Origin: Thelephora terrestris | Taxonomy: Eukaryota; Basidiomycota; Agaricomycetes; Thelephorales; Thelephoraceae | NCBI GenBank assembly: GCA_015956445.1 | Contig: WIUZ02000016.1 | Coordinates: 434,001-498,000 of the forward strand | Reading direction: 5' to 3' | Length of the DNA stretch: 64,000 bases | Shown: in pieces, positions 13,371-24,635 of the stretch | Numbering within the stretch: the first letter of the stretch is position 1 | Layout of the letters: each line of letters starts with the position of its first letter | The notes under the pieces: generated by a model | Databases searched by the model: none | Told to the model about the DNA's origin: nothing | What the model saw: only the letters and a program-made list of their open reading frames with translations | Translations under genes and position numbers: made by a program

Positions 13371-16000
13371 CTTGTTCCTCCTCGGCTGGTACTAGTCCTT
13401 CGGTGACACCTCGGAAGGTTCAGGTTTGGGTCTCCCGGTGCTGAACGCGTGGAGTTGTCCGAATACATGTGGCCATTTGAACCCACCGCCACGCAGGCAG
13501 GTCTAGAAGCGTCCAACGAAGAGGAGTCGTCACGGTCCCACTGGAGATCTGTGGATCGTATAATCCTATGTTTACCGTTGCTTGTACGAGCCCATGGCTC
13601 ACACGGGGGATATACGCAGTCCGTTATACCGCGCGCAGTCTTTGCACGCTCAACCAGGATCCGAGGTCCCGACGCTAAGAAGGGAAAATCGAGTAAGTGA
13701 GTGCGATAATCGGTTGAAAGAAAGACGAGAAAAGACATGTGCTGGCATTTCCGAGAGTTGAAGAGAGCTTGAACTAGACTCCTGCTCACACGAAACAAGC
13801 CAGGTGGCGTCACCGAGAGTAACTCGACGAAGCTTCTGCAGGGTGATGTTTGGGAATTTGTTAACCTATTCCACGAGGGGATGAGTGGACAAAGGAGTCA
13901 CGGCTCAGGTAAAGGCCCGATGTGGCAAGGAAATGAGAAAACCGCGCCCAGAGTTTTTCCCCCGACAATAGCCCTACCAATAGCCCTACCTTCCAAGCCG
14001 CAGATTAGCAACCCTCAGACCTATGCTGAGTATACAAAAGGCGAAAGGGAATGCGATACCGGTGTCAAGGTAGACCCCCTCATGGAAAGCATTAATGCGC
14101 GGTACGGCCTTTCGTGATAGAGGAGAAAAATGACACGAACATCATCTGTACCGACGGAACAAGCCCGAGGGTTCGAGCGAGGTGCATTGGTGTCATTCAA
14201 TTGGTGCGAGTCTTAATCGACCCGCAGGATGATCGTAGTCTGGAATCCAGCCTCGAATTTAGAGGCGAGGAGGACGCGATTCCGAAGGGCACGATACCTA
14301 GGGGGACGACGCCTTGATCGAGGCAAACGGTGTATCTCCCCGTCACCGCCATGTTCTTGCTCCGGAAGACAACCACCATCGCTCCCACAGCTAAACGTTG
14401 TACCACTCTCGGCATCGATGGAAAGCGTGCACCTACTATTACAATGTTCATACCGGTTAGGGCTAGCGTTGGATCTAGCGCCACGGTCTCGACAGACTCG
14501 GGAATTCCCCGTTTCCAGCGCCTTCGCTTTGCACAGCACCCTCTCGTCCTGCCCACCGCCCACCACAAGCATCCATCGGGAAACTCATGTCGACCTCTTT
14601 TTACGGAACCTCGGGACCAGGTGGGCGCGCTGGCCACCAACCTGTCCTCGAACGAACGGTGAGCAGACACCTTGCAGCGCCCGAGCCGATGCTGATGTGG
14701 TTGGAACAGACAACGGCTGAACAATCGTTATCCAACGAAATCAGGAGGCTAAATGTAAGGGTGTTCACCAACATCTGCAAACTCGGGCCTCGGGGCTAAC
14801 AAACCACAAGCGCACTGTCCAGACGCTACACGAGGTAAGATGCTTTCCTTCGAGGGCGGCACTTTTCTAATTAAACTGCAGGAGTCGTCCATGACGCAGG
14901 AGAAGGTTGATGCTTTGCTGAAGGAGTTGGGCAGATTAGTCCTAGGGGTGGACAGCGGGGATACGGCACATGAAGTGCAGCCAACGCGGAGTGCTCCTGC
15001 GCCCACGTCAGTCGACTTGATCCTTGTCGATCGATCTTTCACTGAACAATTTCCAGAGCTCTAGAAGAAATCAGAGGCAAGCTTCAAGGCCTTTCTGATC
15101 GCATCGAGAATGTGGGCCGCATGGGAAGCAACGAAGATATCAAGGACGTCTTTGCGCTCATCGATGGTATTCGAGATACAATCGCCGATTGCCAAGTAAG
15201 TAGCAGGGCTCAAATCTAGTCTGATCTGACTGCTGATGCAACGCAGTCTATTACGCTTGCGGCCAGCATACCCGGTGAATTACCCCCTCCAGCGCCGAGG
15301 GACTTTTTCGGACGCGAAGACTTGATCGAGAAGATGGTCGGACTCGCAGAAAACCTGGTACCCATCGCGCTCGTTGGCGCAGGAGGAATCGGGAAGACAG
15401 CCATCGCGCTCACCGTCCTCCACCACGGTCGTATCAAGGAACGATTTGGTGGTCATCGCCGATTCATCCGTTGTGATCAGTTTCCAGCTTCCCGTGCCAA
15501 TTTCCTTCGCCAACTCTCCCAGATTATTGGCGCTGGCGTCGAGAACCCAGAGGACTTGGCTTCCCTCCGGTCATTCCTATCTTGCAGAGAAATGCTTATA
15601 GTCCTTGACAACGCCGAGTCTATTCTGGACCCACAAGGAACCGACGCCCGGGACATACACAAGATGGTGAAGGAGCTGAGCCAGTTCAGCAACATTTGCC
15701 TGTGTGTCACCTCCCGCATATCCAATGTCCCCCCAAACTGCAAGCGGCTGGAAATTCCCACGTTGTCAATCAAGGCAGCATGCAACATCTTCTACAACAT
15801 CTACGGCGAAGGTGATCGGTCCGGGATCATCGACGACCTCCTTCGGCGGTTGGACTTTCACGCGCTTTCGATAACGCTACTCGCCACCACCGCGTCCGAC
15901 AACATGTGGAGCTTTGATAGACTGGCAGAGGAGTGGGGCGAACAACGCACGCGGGTACTTCGGACGGACTACGACGAGAGCCTGGCAGCGACTATTGAAT

Positions 16001-17319
16001 CCCAGTAAAAAGTTCTCACGACGTGTGTTGACTTCCGGTGATCCCCGTCGATGGTAAAGCGCCCGTCGACCGGGGTCTATGGGAGTCCAAAAATCGAATA
16101 TTTCATTTACCTCCGTAGATTTTTTGTGCATCCTGCGTAACGCATATTTTTTTACGCCTATTTTCGTGCAATATAAACGACTCTGGACGACTTCGGGTGA
16201 CCTGGGGCGACCATTATCGACTACTGTCGACTTGTTTTTATTGTTGCTATGCCCGCCGTCACTTGCTTTCATCAGTTGCAGTCGATTCGGAACGACATTT
16301 GTTGATTGCTGTAGATCTACAGCGACTTATATAGACTAGTACACAAATGCGAGATAATTAATACAGTTCCTCTCCGACTTGCGTCCTCGCAGGGTTCTGC
16401 GCCTTCCGTTCTGCCAGGAAGGCACGTGATCGACATACACAGTTGAGAGGATTGCCGTGAAACTACATACCCTCGCGTCCAGCTGAGCCTAGATACAAAA
16501 CAAAGTGGGATGAGATACTGGTTAGATGAGATGCCACGTCAAGTAACCATTTCACGCACTGTACCCGCGTCATTCCGAACTCCCCTCGTCGTGCTCACTT
16601 GTCTACACAGGCGGGCAGCATCTTGGCATGCAAATGATCGCCTGGAGGTTGTGCCTGTGGGGCTGTTACGTTAGGAGCAGTAAAATTAGACAAAATCATA
16701 GGAAATGGGAGGAGGGAGGAGGGGGCACAGTAGCGGCTGACGACGTCAAAGTGGTTGGGGGGCAAAAGGAGTTTGAGGGAGGCAGTCGGGTTTGGTTTGT
16801 TTTAACTTATGTTTGAGGATCGCCGATCACGATGACGTATGATATAAACGATCGCACCGCGGCTGGGAATCAACTTCGCGAGAGGTCGCCCGCGCAAATG
16901 GGGTTACTTATTGTTGGTATCCCCAGTGTAAAGATTTCTTTCAATCTTCTTATGATGCTTTGGACGCTTGCGCCATTTGTTGTCTTCGGGAGTACACTTC
17001 ATCACAGAGGTCGAAACATTGATGAGGAGATCATGTCAGAGGATCAAGTTATTGTTAGACTTAGAGAAGTTTTTCCTGACGAGATGATTTTTTTTCGATC
17101 GCGTTGCTTCGAAATTTTATTAAAAATGTATTATAATTATATAAGGCGGCGCGCACACGTCGTTGAAGTGCAAAGACGCATGTCGAAGTGCGAAGATGCA
17201 TGTTGAAGTTGGTCGAAAACGGTGGCCAAATCGATGGACCTCGTTCGGGGTCGCCCGGGGTCTACGCGATCAACCAGGATCCATACCGATCCGTGCCGGT
17301 CAATGAACTTTTTACTGGG
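16001..17319. mobile_element. 1.3 kb DNA transposon with 15-bp TIRs
   Basis: The ends are perfect inverted repeats, CCCAGTAAAAAGTTC at 16001-16015 and its complement ending at 17319. The flanks are a 7-bp direct duplication ATTGAAT (15994-16000 and 17320-17326); the uninterrupted sequence is present in NLR-2 and NLR-4. The interior has subterminal repeats, GACGACTT/CGACTACTGTCGACTT near the left end and GTGCAAAGACGCATGTCGAAG-type repeats near 17165-17205. An open frame at 16832-17206 matches nothing I know. I read it as a non-autonomous TIR element. A 7-bp duplication does not fit the 8 bp usual for hAT, so I leave the superfamily open. Confidence 0.85.
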
Positions 17320-18904
17320 ATTGAATTGTCCCTCACTTCCCCAACATTCCGCAAACTTGACACAAACGCGCGCGACCTCCTCGGAGTGGTCGCTTTCTTC
17401 CCGCGAGGAATCGACGAGAAAAACCTTGACTGGCTGTTCCCCACCGTTCCCAGTAGAAAGCTCATCTTTGACAAGTTCTGTGCTCTTTCATTGACGTACC
17501 GGAGCAACGGCTTTGTCACAATGTTGGCACCCATTCGAGACTATCTCTCCCCCCAAGCCCCTATGTCATCCCCACTTCTTTGCACTACCAAGGATCACTA
17601 CCTCACCCGGCTGTCGGTTGATCTTGATCCTGACCTACCCGGATTTGGCGAAGCACAGTGGATCAAGTCAGAAGACGAGAACATTGAGCACCTGCTTGAT
17701 ATTTTCGCGTCCATCGACATGGACGCACTCGATGTCTGGGATTCTTGTCACCACTTCATGGACCACCTCTATTGGCAAAAACCACGGCAAACAGTGCTGG
17801 GCTCAAAGATCGAAGGCCTTCCCGATGGCCATCCCTCCAAGGTCAAATGCTTGTTCTCGCTTTCATGGTTGTTTGAGTCGGTTGGAAATTACGTAGAAGA
17901 AAAACGCCTCCTTGTTCATACCTTGGCACTTGCAAGAAAGCAGGAGGACGACTTTTGGGTTGCTCAATCATTACAATCATTATCTCTTGTCAATCGATAT
18001 CTGGGACTCTTCGAGGAAGGGATACGACAGGCGGAGGAAGCATTGGAAATGTTCGAACGGCTCGGGGACACGGCGGAGCAAGCGATTTGTTTGGTTTCCC
18101 TCGCCCGGTTGTTGCTTGACGACGATCAACTCGACGCTGCTCAAGACGCTGCGTTACGCGGGATCGAACTTCTCCCGGAGAAAGGCGAAGAATTTCTGCT
18201 CTGCCAATCTCATCGCGCTCTTGGCGAGATATATCATCGCAAGGGAGAGAAAGAGAAGGCCCTTGACCATTACGAGACGGCCCTAACGATCGCATCCCCC
18301 TTCAATTGGCAAGATGAACTATTTTGGATTTATTACGAGATGGCGCTGCTCTTTCTCGATGACAACAAGTTCAACGACGCAAACGCCCGCATCGAACAAG
18401 CCAAATCACACACAGTTGACAACGCATACTACACGGCCAATCGGATCTGATGCTCGGGGTGATGTCGAATGTGGACGTCGCCTGATATGAGGAATCCCGA
18501 GGGATCGATATCTGTTGACGATTAACTTACTGTTATAAGATATCACGCGACACGGTAGACGTCCGTAGATATCATACATTTTTCGACCAACCGCCCTTGC
18601 GATCCAGCCTTCCACCCCAATACACTTGCTACCGTTGGGCGAGAGAACCAAGAGTCATATCAATTATGCATGTCATGAAGTACAAGTTTATGAGAGTATG
18701 GGAAGTTATTCAACGGAAGCGTCTGAGGTCGAAACAAATTCGTCCATTGACAACTGGTCCTCGGACTGCTGTACACTTGCCAAGGCAGTCTGCGCAGAAG
18801 CAGAGCCTGTGCTTGGAGGGTAATTTTGCTCATCGGCGTCCAGGCATTTGACGAGGATCCTATTGCACGATCAGGTACACACAAAGATAGGATTTGCTGC
18901 GGAC

Positions 18905-20225
18905 TCACTCAGAGGCACTTAAACCATTGCCCGATGCAGCATTCTGACGGATGTCAGTAAGCGTCTTGTCAACGGACGTCCAGAAGGTATCCGAGGGATC
19001 TTTGTCATAAACTTGTCGCTGAAGGTGGCGATTGAGTGAAATCTATGACTGGATGACAACGCGGCACTCACAAGAAGCGCGAAACGGACAGCGACGGTCA
19101 CCGAGGCACTCATGTCACTTCTAAACCACTTCTCGAAAGCCTTTGCCATTTCCTTGAGGAGAACGGTGATATGGAGCCTTTCTTCGACAGCATGGCGGAT
19201 CTGCCGGGCGATTAGCAAGTAATGAACGGCAAAACACAAACGCTTACCACGTCTTTCACTTCAGAACGTGCGTATCGGCACGACGCCTTGATCTTTGATC
19301 GAAGGACTTGGTACGCCTCGCCTTCCAAGTATTTCTTGTTGATTCCCGACTTGGTACGGAGCCATTTCTCAAAGTGCGGCTCGTTTAGTTGGACATCCAC
19401 CACGAAAAAGGGGAACTCACAAGGACGATTACTCCTGGGCCTGTTTTCAAGTCCTTTCCCAAGGCTCGATATCGTGATAAGCTGGGAGACACAATGACGA
19501 GCCTCGCACGGTAATCTATTTCGTCCTAAAAGCAATCGTCTCAGCAGTCTACTACAGGTAATTGCAGCTGGGTACCTTTATCTTTTTCGGTAGGTCCAGC
19601 TTTTCACCCGTCTGTGATCCCTCCATTGCTGCAGACTCGAGGCGGGAGTAAGCCTCACTCATTTTGATGAGTGTGGCTTGCTGGTAGATTAGGGCTGACC
19701 TCGTATCAAGCTCAATGCACTACGTCAAAGTTGTGAGTACCTGGAAAAAAAAGGTAATACCTGACTAAACCGGATGAGCGAATTTTCCCCATTGGTGGTG
19801 AGCCGAAGGTTACGTGCGGTGTTGATGGTGAACGCGGCGATTGCATCACGAGAGTTCTGGGTGCTGGCTTGATGTTGGACGTCCCGGTTTTCAGTGCTAT
19901 CTTGCAACCCCTCAGGCTCGGTATCTGACGACAGTTCACCATCACCACCTGAGGTCGTTGAGGTGTTCTGTTGCATTGGTAGTGTCAATGAGGTGTTGGA
20001 AGTGTCAGAAATGATGTCGTTGAGGAAGCTGCTCATCTTCGCAGAGGGGGGGGGAGTGGAAGTGGGGACCAGAGGTTGAGGCAAACAAATCTTCACTCGA
20101 TCGGGTGCAAAGCCGGAGCCCGCCATTTCTGGACTTCGTTTCGATGACTGACCGGCCTGGATCCCGTCGACTGAGAGCACCGTTGCCAGATTGTGAGTGA
20201 GACGCTCATCGCGTGTGCTTATCAA
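18905..20225 (-). CDS. Transposon companion protein (unknown function)
   Basis: Multi-exon gene on the - strand of the 5.9 kb element. The first exon (from 20225) is Ser/Thr/Pro-rich with FLNDIISDTSNTS and then AIAAFTINTARNLRLTTNG. A middle exon (about 19535-19240) contains LITISSLGKGLEN and PHFEKWLRTKSGINKKYLEG. Later parts include LHITVLLKEMAKAFEKW and a final piece near 18960 reading FWTSVDKTLTDIRQNAA before TGA at 18905-18907. From memory, similar unnamed proteins sit beside the transposase-like gene in many mushroom genomes; I have no function for them. The divergent arrangement, with start regions overlapping the + gene by about 30 bases, suggests a shared bidirectional promoter. Exact splice sites are not all resolved. 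Confidence 0.55.
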
Positions 20226-23200
20226 GACTTATCGTTTGCAGGTCTCGAACGGATTCCATCTGGGAATGGAAAACGTTCCGATGACAGGTTTCGTTGCACA
20301 GTCTGTATCGAGTATGGGTCAGACGACGAATCTAAGACGTTTACCCCAAACAATAAGACTGCCCACCTTCAGACCACGAAGCACAGAGTTTCGTTGAACA
20401 CCCGTGCACGAAAACTGGCGGAGGAAGGATCAGCGCGGGAACAAGTTGAACATGCCCAACTTCCGCATTCGGTCCTCCTTCCACTGCCGGAGTTTCCGTC
20501 GGCCCATCCCACCGGTTCAGACGACGGAACATCCAATATATTGAAAGGCTTTCGTCGACTTGGCCTCGATTTTCTCGATGAAAGTGGAGAACGGTTGGAG
20601 TTCTCTGCAGGGGCTGACTCAGGCGACGAGAGGAATCGAACGGAAAACGAACGGGATGAGGCTCCTGATTCCGATCATTCAGATGAGTCTGAAAGCGATG
20701 TTGCCAGCCAAGAGCCCGGATGGACCACGCAAGACAGTGGGTTGGGCGACTATTGGCCGTATCCTTCGAAAACCGTCAGTGAAAGATTACGAGCATCAGA
20801 TACTTCGGCACTTACAAAATGACTAACCAGATGCTCGTCTTGGATATTCTTGACAACATGCCACATCTGAGGCTCTCTGATGATCACATGAAGACGGTTT
20901 TGTGGATGCTTGAGGAACTGGATGTACCAGACACACCGAGTTTTTATGCACTCCGTGAGACACAAAAGAGGCTTGCGGAGGAGATGGATATTCAACCGCG
21001 CGAGCATATCTCCGCGCTTGGACAGAAGTTCCATGCCGTTGCTCCGGAAGATTTGCTAGCACTGGTCAGTGATCCTTCTCGTTAAAATTTAATGATCTAC
21101 TTACAGTTCACAGGACTGGGCCAACCCACACGTGCGAAATTCGATGTGTTTATACCCGGAGGTTACGTCCTCAATCAGTGAGTCGTGGCAGGCAGGAAAA
21201 TGGCGTGAAGAGGTCCCTCTCGATGAGTTATCACCAATGTGGGCAGACTGGGAAGCCTCGCCAGAGCAACACTTCTATGTCAATGAGGTTGCGTGCACCA
21301 GGGCAGGGAAGTACATCTTGCCAAAGCGATGGATTGTTGTCGATAAAAAGGAGTACACCGAAGGCAACCCTGTCTACTTCAGTGAACGTGTAAGTTGTAC
21401 GAGAGTCAGTTTAATCTACGTGCTGAGACTTTGCCTATAGAGAGGGAGGTACCGGGTCAGAACGTCCGAAATCATCCGCGTTCCGGTGGATCACCTACAG
21501 TTGACCTTCCCTGAGATCAAGGCACTCGGACGGGGGGGATTTCAACGTGAGCGGGTCAATGTATATCTCAAAACCTATGACTGATTATTCGAAAAGATTT
21601 TAGCCCAAACCCAGTCCGAGCCATTGCAAAAGGCAGACCGGTCTTCAGTCTCCGAGTCATGCCGTGGGCTGACGACGTATCTGGAAACCGAAGTAAACAA
21701 TACAACCCACACATCAACATTTATATGAAGAACTTGAATATACCTAGCGAGAAACTCAAACAGCAATTTTTCGTTCGGTTTTGTTCAACATCACCCGACA
21801 CGAGCTCCAACGAACAGTTTCGAGCATTTCTTGAGAACTGGTAAGCTTGGCCCCTGTTGTAACCCGCAGTAAGCTCACACACCAACAGCGGCCACGAGAA
21901 ATACATACCGGCATATGATTGTCTGCTCCAACGTGAAATTTTGTTTCGAATCTTCCCGCACCACCTACCAGCCGACAACCCACAACAGGCAGAGTCGGCA
22001 TCAGGCATTGGCGGGAATGGGAACCTGAACTGTATCCGAGATAAGTCAGGTGGAACAAAGGAACAAAAAGAGAGTAACGACGTCTACCATGCTTTGTTTG
22101 CTGTGAGTAGTCATCACATTCTCCAACGTAAAAATAATTTAATTGAGTCCTCCTGAGCCCGGGGAAAAGCGCAGGATGGTGCCAGAGACTGTGCAAATAA
22201 TCAAGCAGCAGATTTATTTGGCGTGTGAGGGAATCGCATGCAGGGTTTCTGATCTTCAAACCGAGACCGGCATCAAAGATCGAACGGCACAATACTGGAT
22301 CGACCGTGCGTTGGAACGGTCATCTGAGCTCATGCGGCAACGACTCCATGAACCTGAAACACAAGACCCCCGTCTCAGAGGGAAACTGAAGCCAGATGAA
22401 CGAAAACAAATCAAGGAGATGATTCATTCCGAGGTCTCAGCAGAGGTGAGACGATGGGTGATTGAGCAACCACCGGAACGGTTCAACGAAATTCCACAAG
22501 AATCATGTAAGAGTTATGTCCTCCCTGACAGCAGAACCCCCCCAGAACTCATTGGGATAGACCTTCGCAATGAACTCCGCCCGGGAGATCACTATAACAT
22601 TTTGTTTGGGTTCCCAGGCACGTTTATTTCTACTGAATGCCCGACACTTATACAACACATCTAAGATTGAACCCATACAGGATTGGATCCTCATCAGGAC
22701 TCCTCGATTGACCTGCTTCACACGATACTCCTTGGTCTGGACAAGTATGTGTGGCATAAGACAAGCAGCGCCTGGAATGAGAGGAAGGGAACACTCTTTG
22801 CATTGCGGATGGATTTAGCATCCTCGTTAGATGGCTTAAGCGGGTCACGCGAGGATGCTCGGTACCTCATCAAATACAAGAACAATCTTGTTGGACGGCA
22901 GTTCAAGTTCATCCAGCAGCTGGCCATTTTTCATCTACGTCGAGACATGTGCAATGACCTTGTCTTTGACCTGTGGAAAGCGACAGGCGAACTCGGAGCT
23001 TTGTTGTGGTACCCTATTATCAACAATATGGAACAATATCTGGTGAGTCAAAGATGGTGCACTGTCCATTTGTGTGTAGTCATTGGCGTTCATTCTTCAG
23101 GCTGATCTCAAAGTTCTGATCGCAAATGTCCTCGATATTTGGGCGAAGATTGACGCAAACCGCATAATCGACAAAATGAAACTTCATGTTCTAACACACT

Positions 23201-24132
23201 TGCCTGAAGACGTCCTACGATTTGGTCCACCAGGTTTATATATTGTCGAAGGGTTCGAAGGCTGGAACCGAATCTGGCGGCTTTGCAGTATTCTGTCAAA
23301 CCACCATTCGCCGAGCCGTGACATTGCCATCAAGCTTTGCAAGGCTGAGCGCATTAAACATCTTTTGAGCGGTGGTTTTTGGCAGGACAAGAACTCAAAG
23401 GCATATGTACAAGCAGGTAAAGCTGTGTGGGGAATGTTCGACTCTGACAAAAAGCTACGACGACGCCTTGGTTGGAACCAGACGCCGGGCTTGGCACCTG
23501 GAAAGTTTGCCTCTCAGTTGAACCGCGTCGATCATTCTGACCTCATGTCCCTTGCATAGGCTCTGTCAAGCTCGTCCCTGCAAAGAGACAGCCCAAGAAC
23601 TGCACGTGGGATGAGCTCTTTGACTCTGGGACCATCCCACCACCGCGCCCTGATGGTATCGCCGCTGACGAGACCCTGTCGATTGGCGAGAGCATCATCG
23701 CAACATCGGGAGATGTCTGCAAGGTTGGCTCGTGGGTTTTTTGTCGTTCGACATCTGTGCGCCATTTTACTGTCCTGTGTGTATGAGATTGACGAGGTCA
23801 GCACACAGAACGGTCGACCGAGAGCGAAGATCGAGAGGAAGATCATGCACTCCACCCATGACAAATACTTCATCAACCTGCACGCTCTTCACAATGCGTG
23901 GCGCCTTCGTGAAGTCCTGCCCCGAAACCTCACGGAACCTGTGCCTTATGTTGATAACCGTGAGGAATTCCACCACACTATGGCAAGAAAATTGCAGAAG
24001 GCAAACCCCAAGAAGCGTGCAAGGGCGAAGGAGAAGGCGAAGGACACGCGCGAACGAAAGAAACGAGCGGTCGATTCAACGGGGGGAATCGAAGACATGC
24101 AAAGTGAAGACGAGGTACATCCAGCGTTGTAG
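20193..24132 (+). CDS. Putative DDE-type transposase, multi-exon
   Basis: Large spliced gene filling the right two thirds of the element. The N-terminus has a zinc-finger-like CTVC...HLQTTKH, followed by an acidic region. Exons about 20193-20774, 20831-21064, 21114-21389 and from 21441 on give DYWPYPSKT|MLVLDILDNMPHLRL, ALDWANPHVRN and HFYVNEVA. The next pieces contain MPWADDVSGNRSKQYNPHIN (candidate first catalytic Asp) near 21660-21715, CLLQREILFRIFPHHLPADN, and YWIDRALERS. LDPHQDSSIDLLHTILLG near 22685-22735 resembles the Tnp2 Asp-His region, and GLYIVEGFEGWNRIWR lies near 23235-23280. The C-terminus (about 23560-24132) has a basic tail, KKRARAKEKAKDTRERKKR. The splice junction near 22507-22680 is unresolved and may hold a lesion. 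The transposase call is inferred from element ends and the Tnp2-like spacing; the true start is uncertain. Confidence 0.6.
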
Positions 24133-24635
24133 TATCACCCGATATCTCTGGAATACGACTGTAGATATCAACGATATATTTGAAATCGTTTGATATTTTT
24201 GTAACATCCATATGTATCAATAAAGCATCTCGTCCTGTGAATATCCCCAGACGTCACCTGGGACATCAGCTGGTATCGAGTTCGATCGGCCGTGTACCTG
24301 GGTCTTGGGATGGAAATGCAGGCTCATATTTGGCACCGGCAATGTAGACTGGAAGATGCGAGGGCTGAGGTTATGCGAGCATCTGAGCTCCACCAGAAGC
24401 TTGGGTTGGCGAAGGGTGTGGAGGGCTGTAGGGAGTTACTCCAAAAGATTGAAGAAGCAATGGGAAGCTAGGTATCAAACGAAGGAGGGGGGGACTTCCT
24501 TTTCGGGCAACCACCACTTATCCGTTCGGACTTTGAGTGGGTCGGCCAGCAAAATCGAAGTATTTACTCTTCTCTACACCGCATTCAACCCTAAACCTAC
24601 TACCAATCGCACAATAAACAAACGTCCCACATTGC

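Larger units (their letters stand above)
6664..13430 (+). repeat. Direct repeat unit A (~6.7 kb)
   Basis: First copy of a segmental tandem duplication. Order: ~1.1 kb upstream block starting near GTTGTCCGAATAC, NLR-2 (+), DUF6535-like pseudogene (+), AAA-ATPase pseudogene (-). The same order recurs in unit B (13431-33479), while unit C (33480-37345) keeps only the upstream block and NLR. The upstream block (6664-7779) contains no convincing gene; it holds the class II promoter, shared nearly base for base among the three units. Confidence 0.85.
18432..24294. mobile_element. 5.9 kb two-gene TIR transposon (CACTA/Plavaka-like?)
   Basis: The element begins CACGGCC at 18432 and ends GGCCGTG at 24294. 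Imperfect terminal inverted repeats of about 55 bases share CACGGCC, ATCG, TGATGTC, GTG, ACGTC and GATAT blocks. It is flanked by TA (18430-18431, 24295-24296); dropping one TA and the element restores the TAC codon seen in the sister NLRs. It carries two divergent multi-exon genes, 20225 to 18905 (-) and about 20193 to 24132 (+). GATATC motifs cluster inside both ends (about 18496, 18538 and 18575; 24141 and 24164). CAC ends and a 2-bp duplication resemble the CACTA supergroup, but assignment rests on motif resemblance only. Confidence 0.85.
14587..24471 (+). pseudogene. NLR-3: class II receptor split by two transposons
   Basis: Exons 14587-14754, 14811-14834, 14882-15006, 15057-15195 and 15247 onward match NLR-2 and NLR-4 in length and phase. 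The main exon is interrupted at 16000/17327 by a 1319 bp TIR element, between the first and second halves of NB-ARC (after SLAATIE). It is interrupted again at 18431/24297 by a 5863 bp element, inside TPR text AYY|LG. Both insertions are flanked by direct duplications (ATTGAAT and TA), and on both sides the NLR frame is still open. The only other late change I see is a TAG at 24469-24471 where the NLR-4 sequence has CAG, 11 codons before the NLR-4 terminal splice site. As it stands, the first piece stops inside the transposon at 16008. Near identity to NLR-4 suggests the insertions are recent. Confidence 0.88.

Noticed and set aside
16832-17206. 124-codon frame in the 1.3 kb element as a transposase
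   Set aside because: No DDE, zinc-finger or dimerisation motif; length and composition fit chance in AT-rich DNA.
18432-24294. KDZ (Kyakuja-Dileera-Zisupton) assignment for the two-gene element
   Set aside because: The flanking duplication is 2 bp, not the 8 bp I recall for KDZ elements, and the ends begin with CAC.
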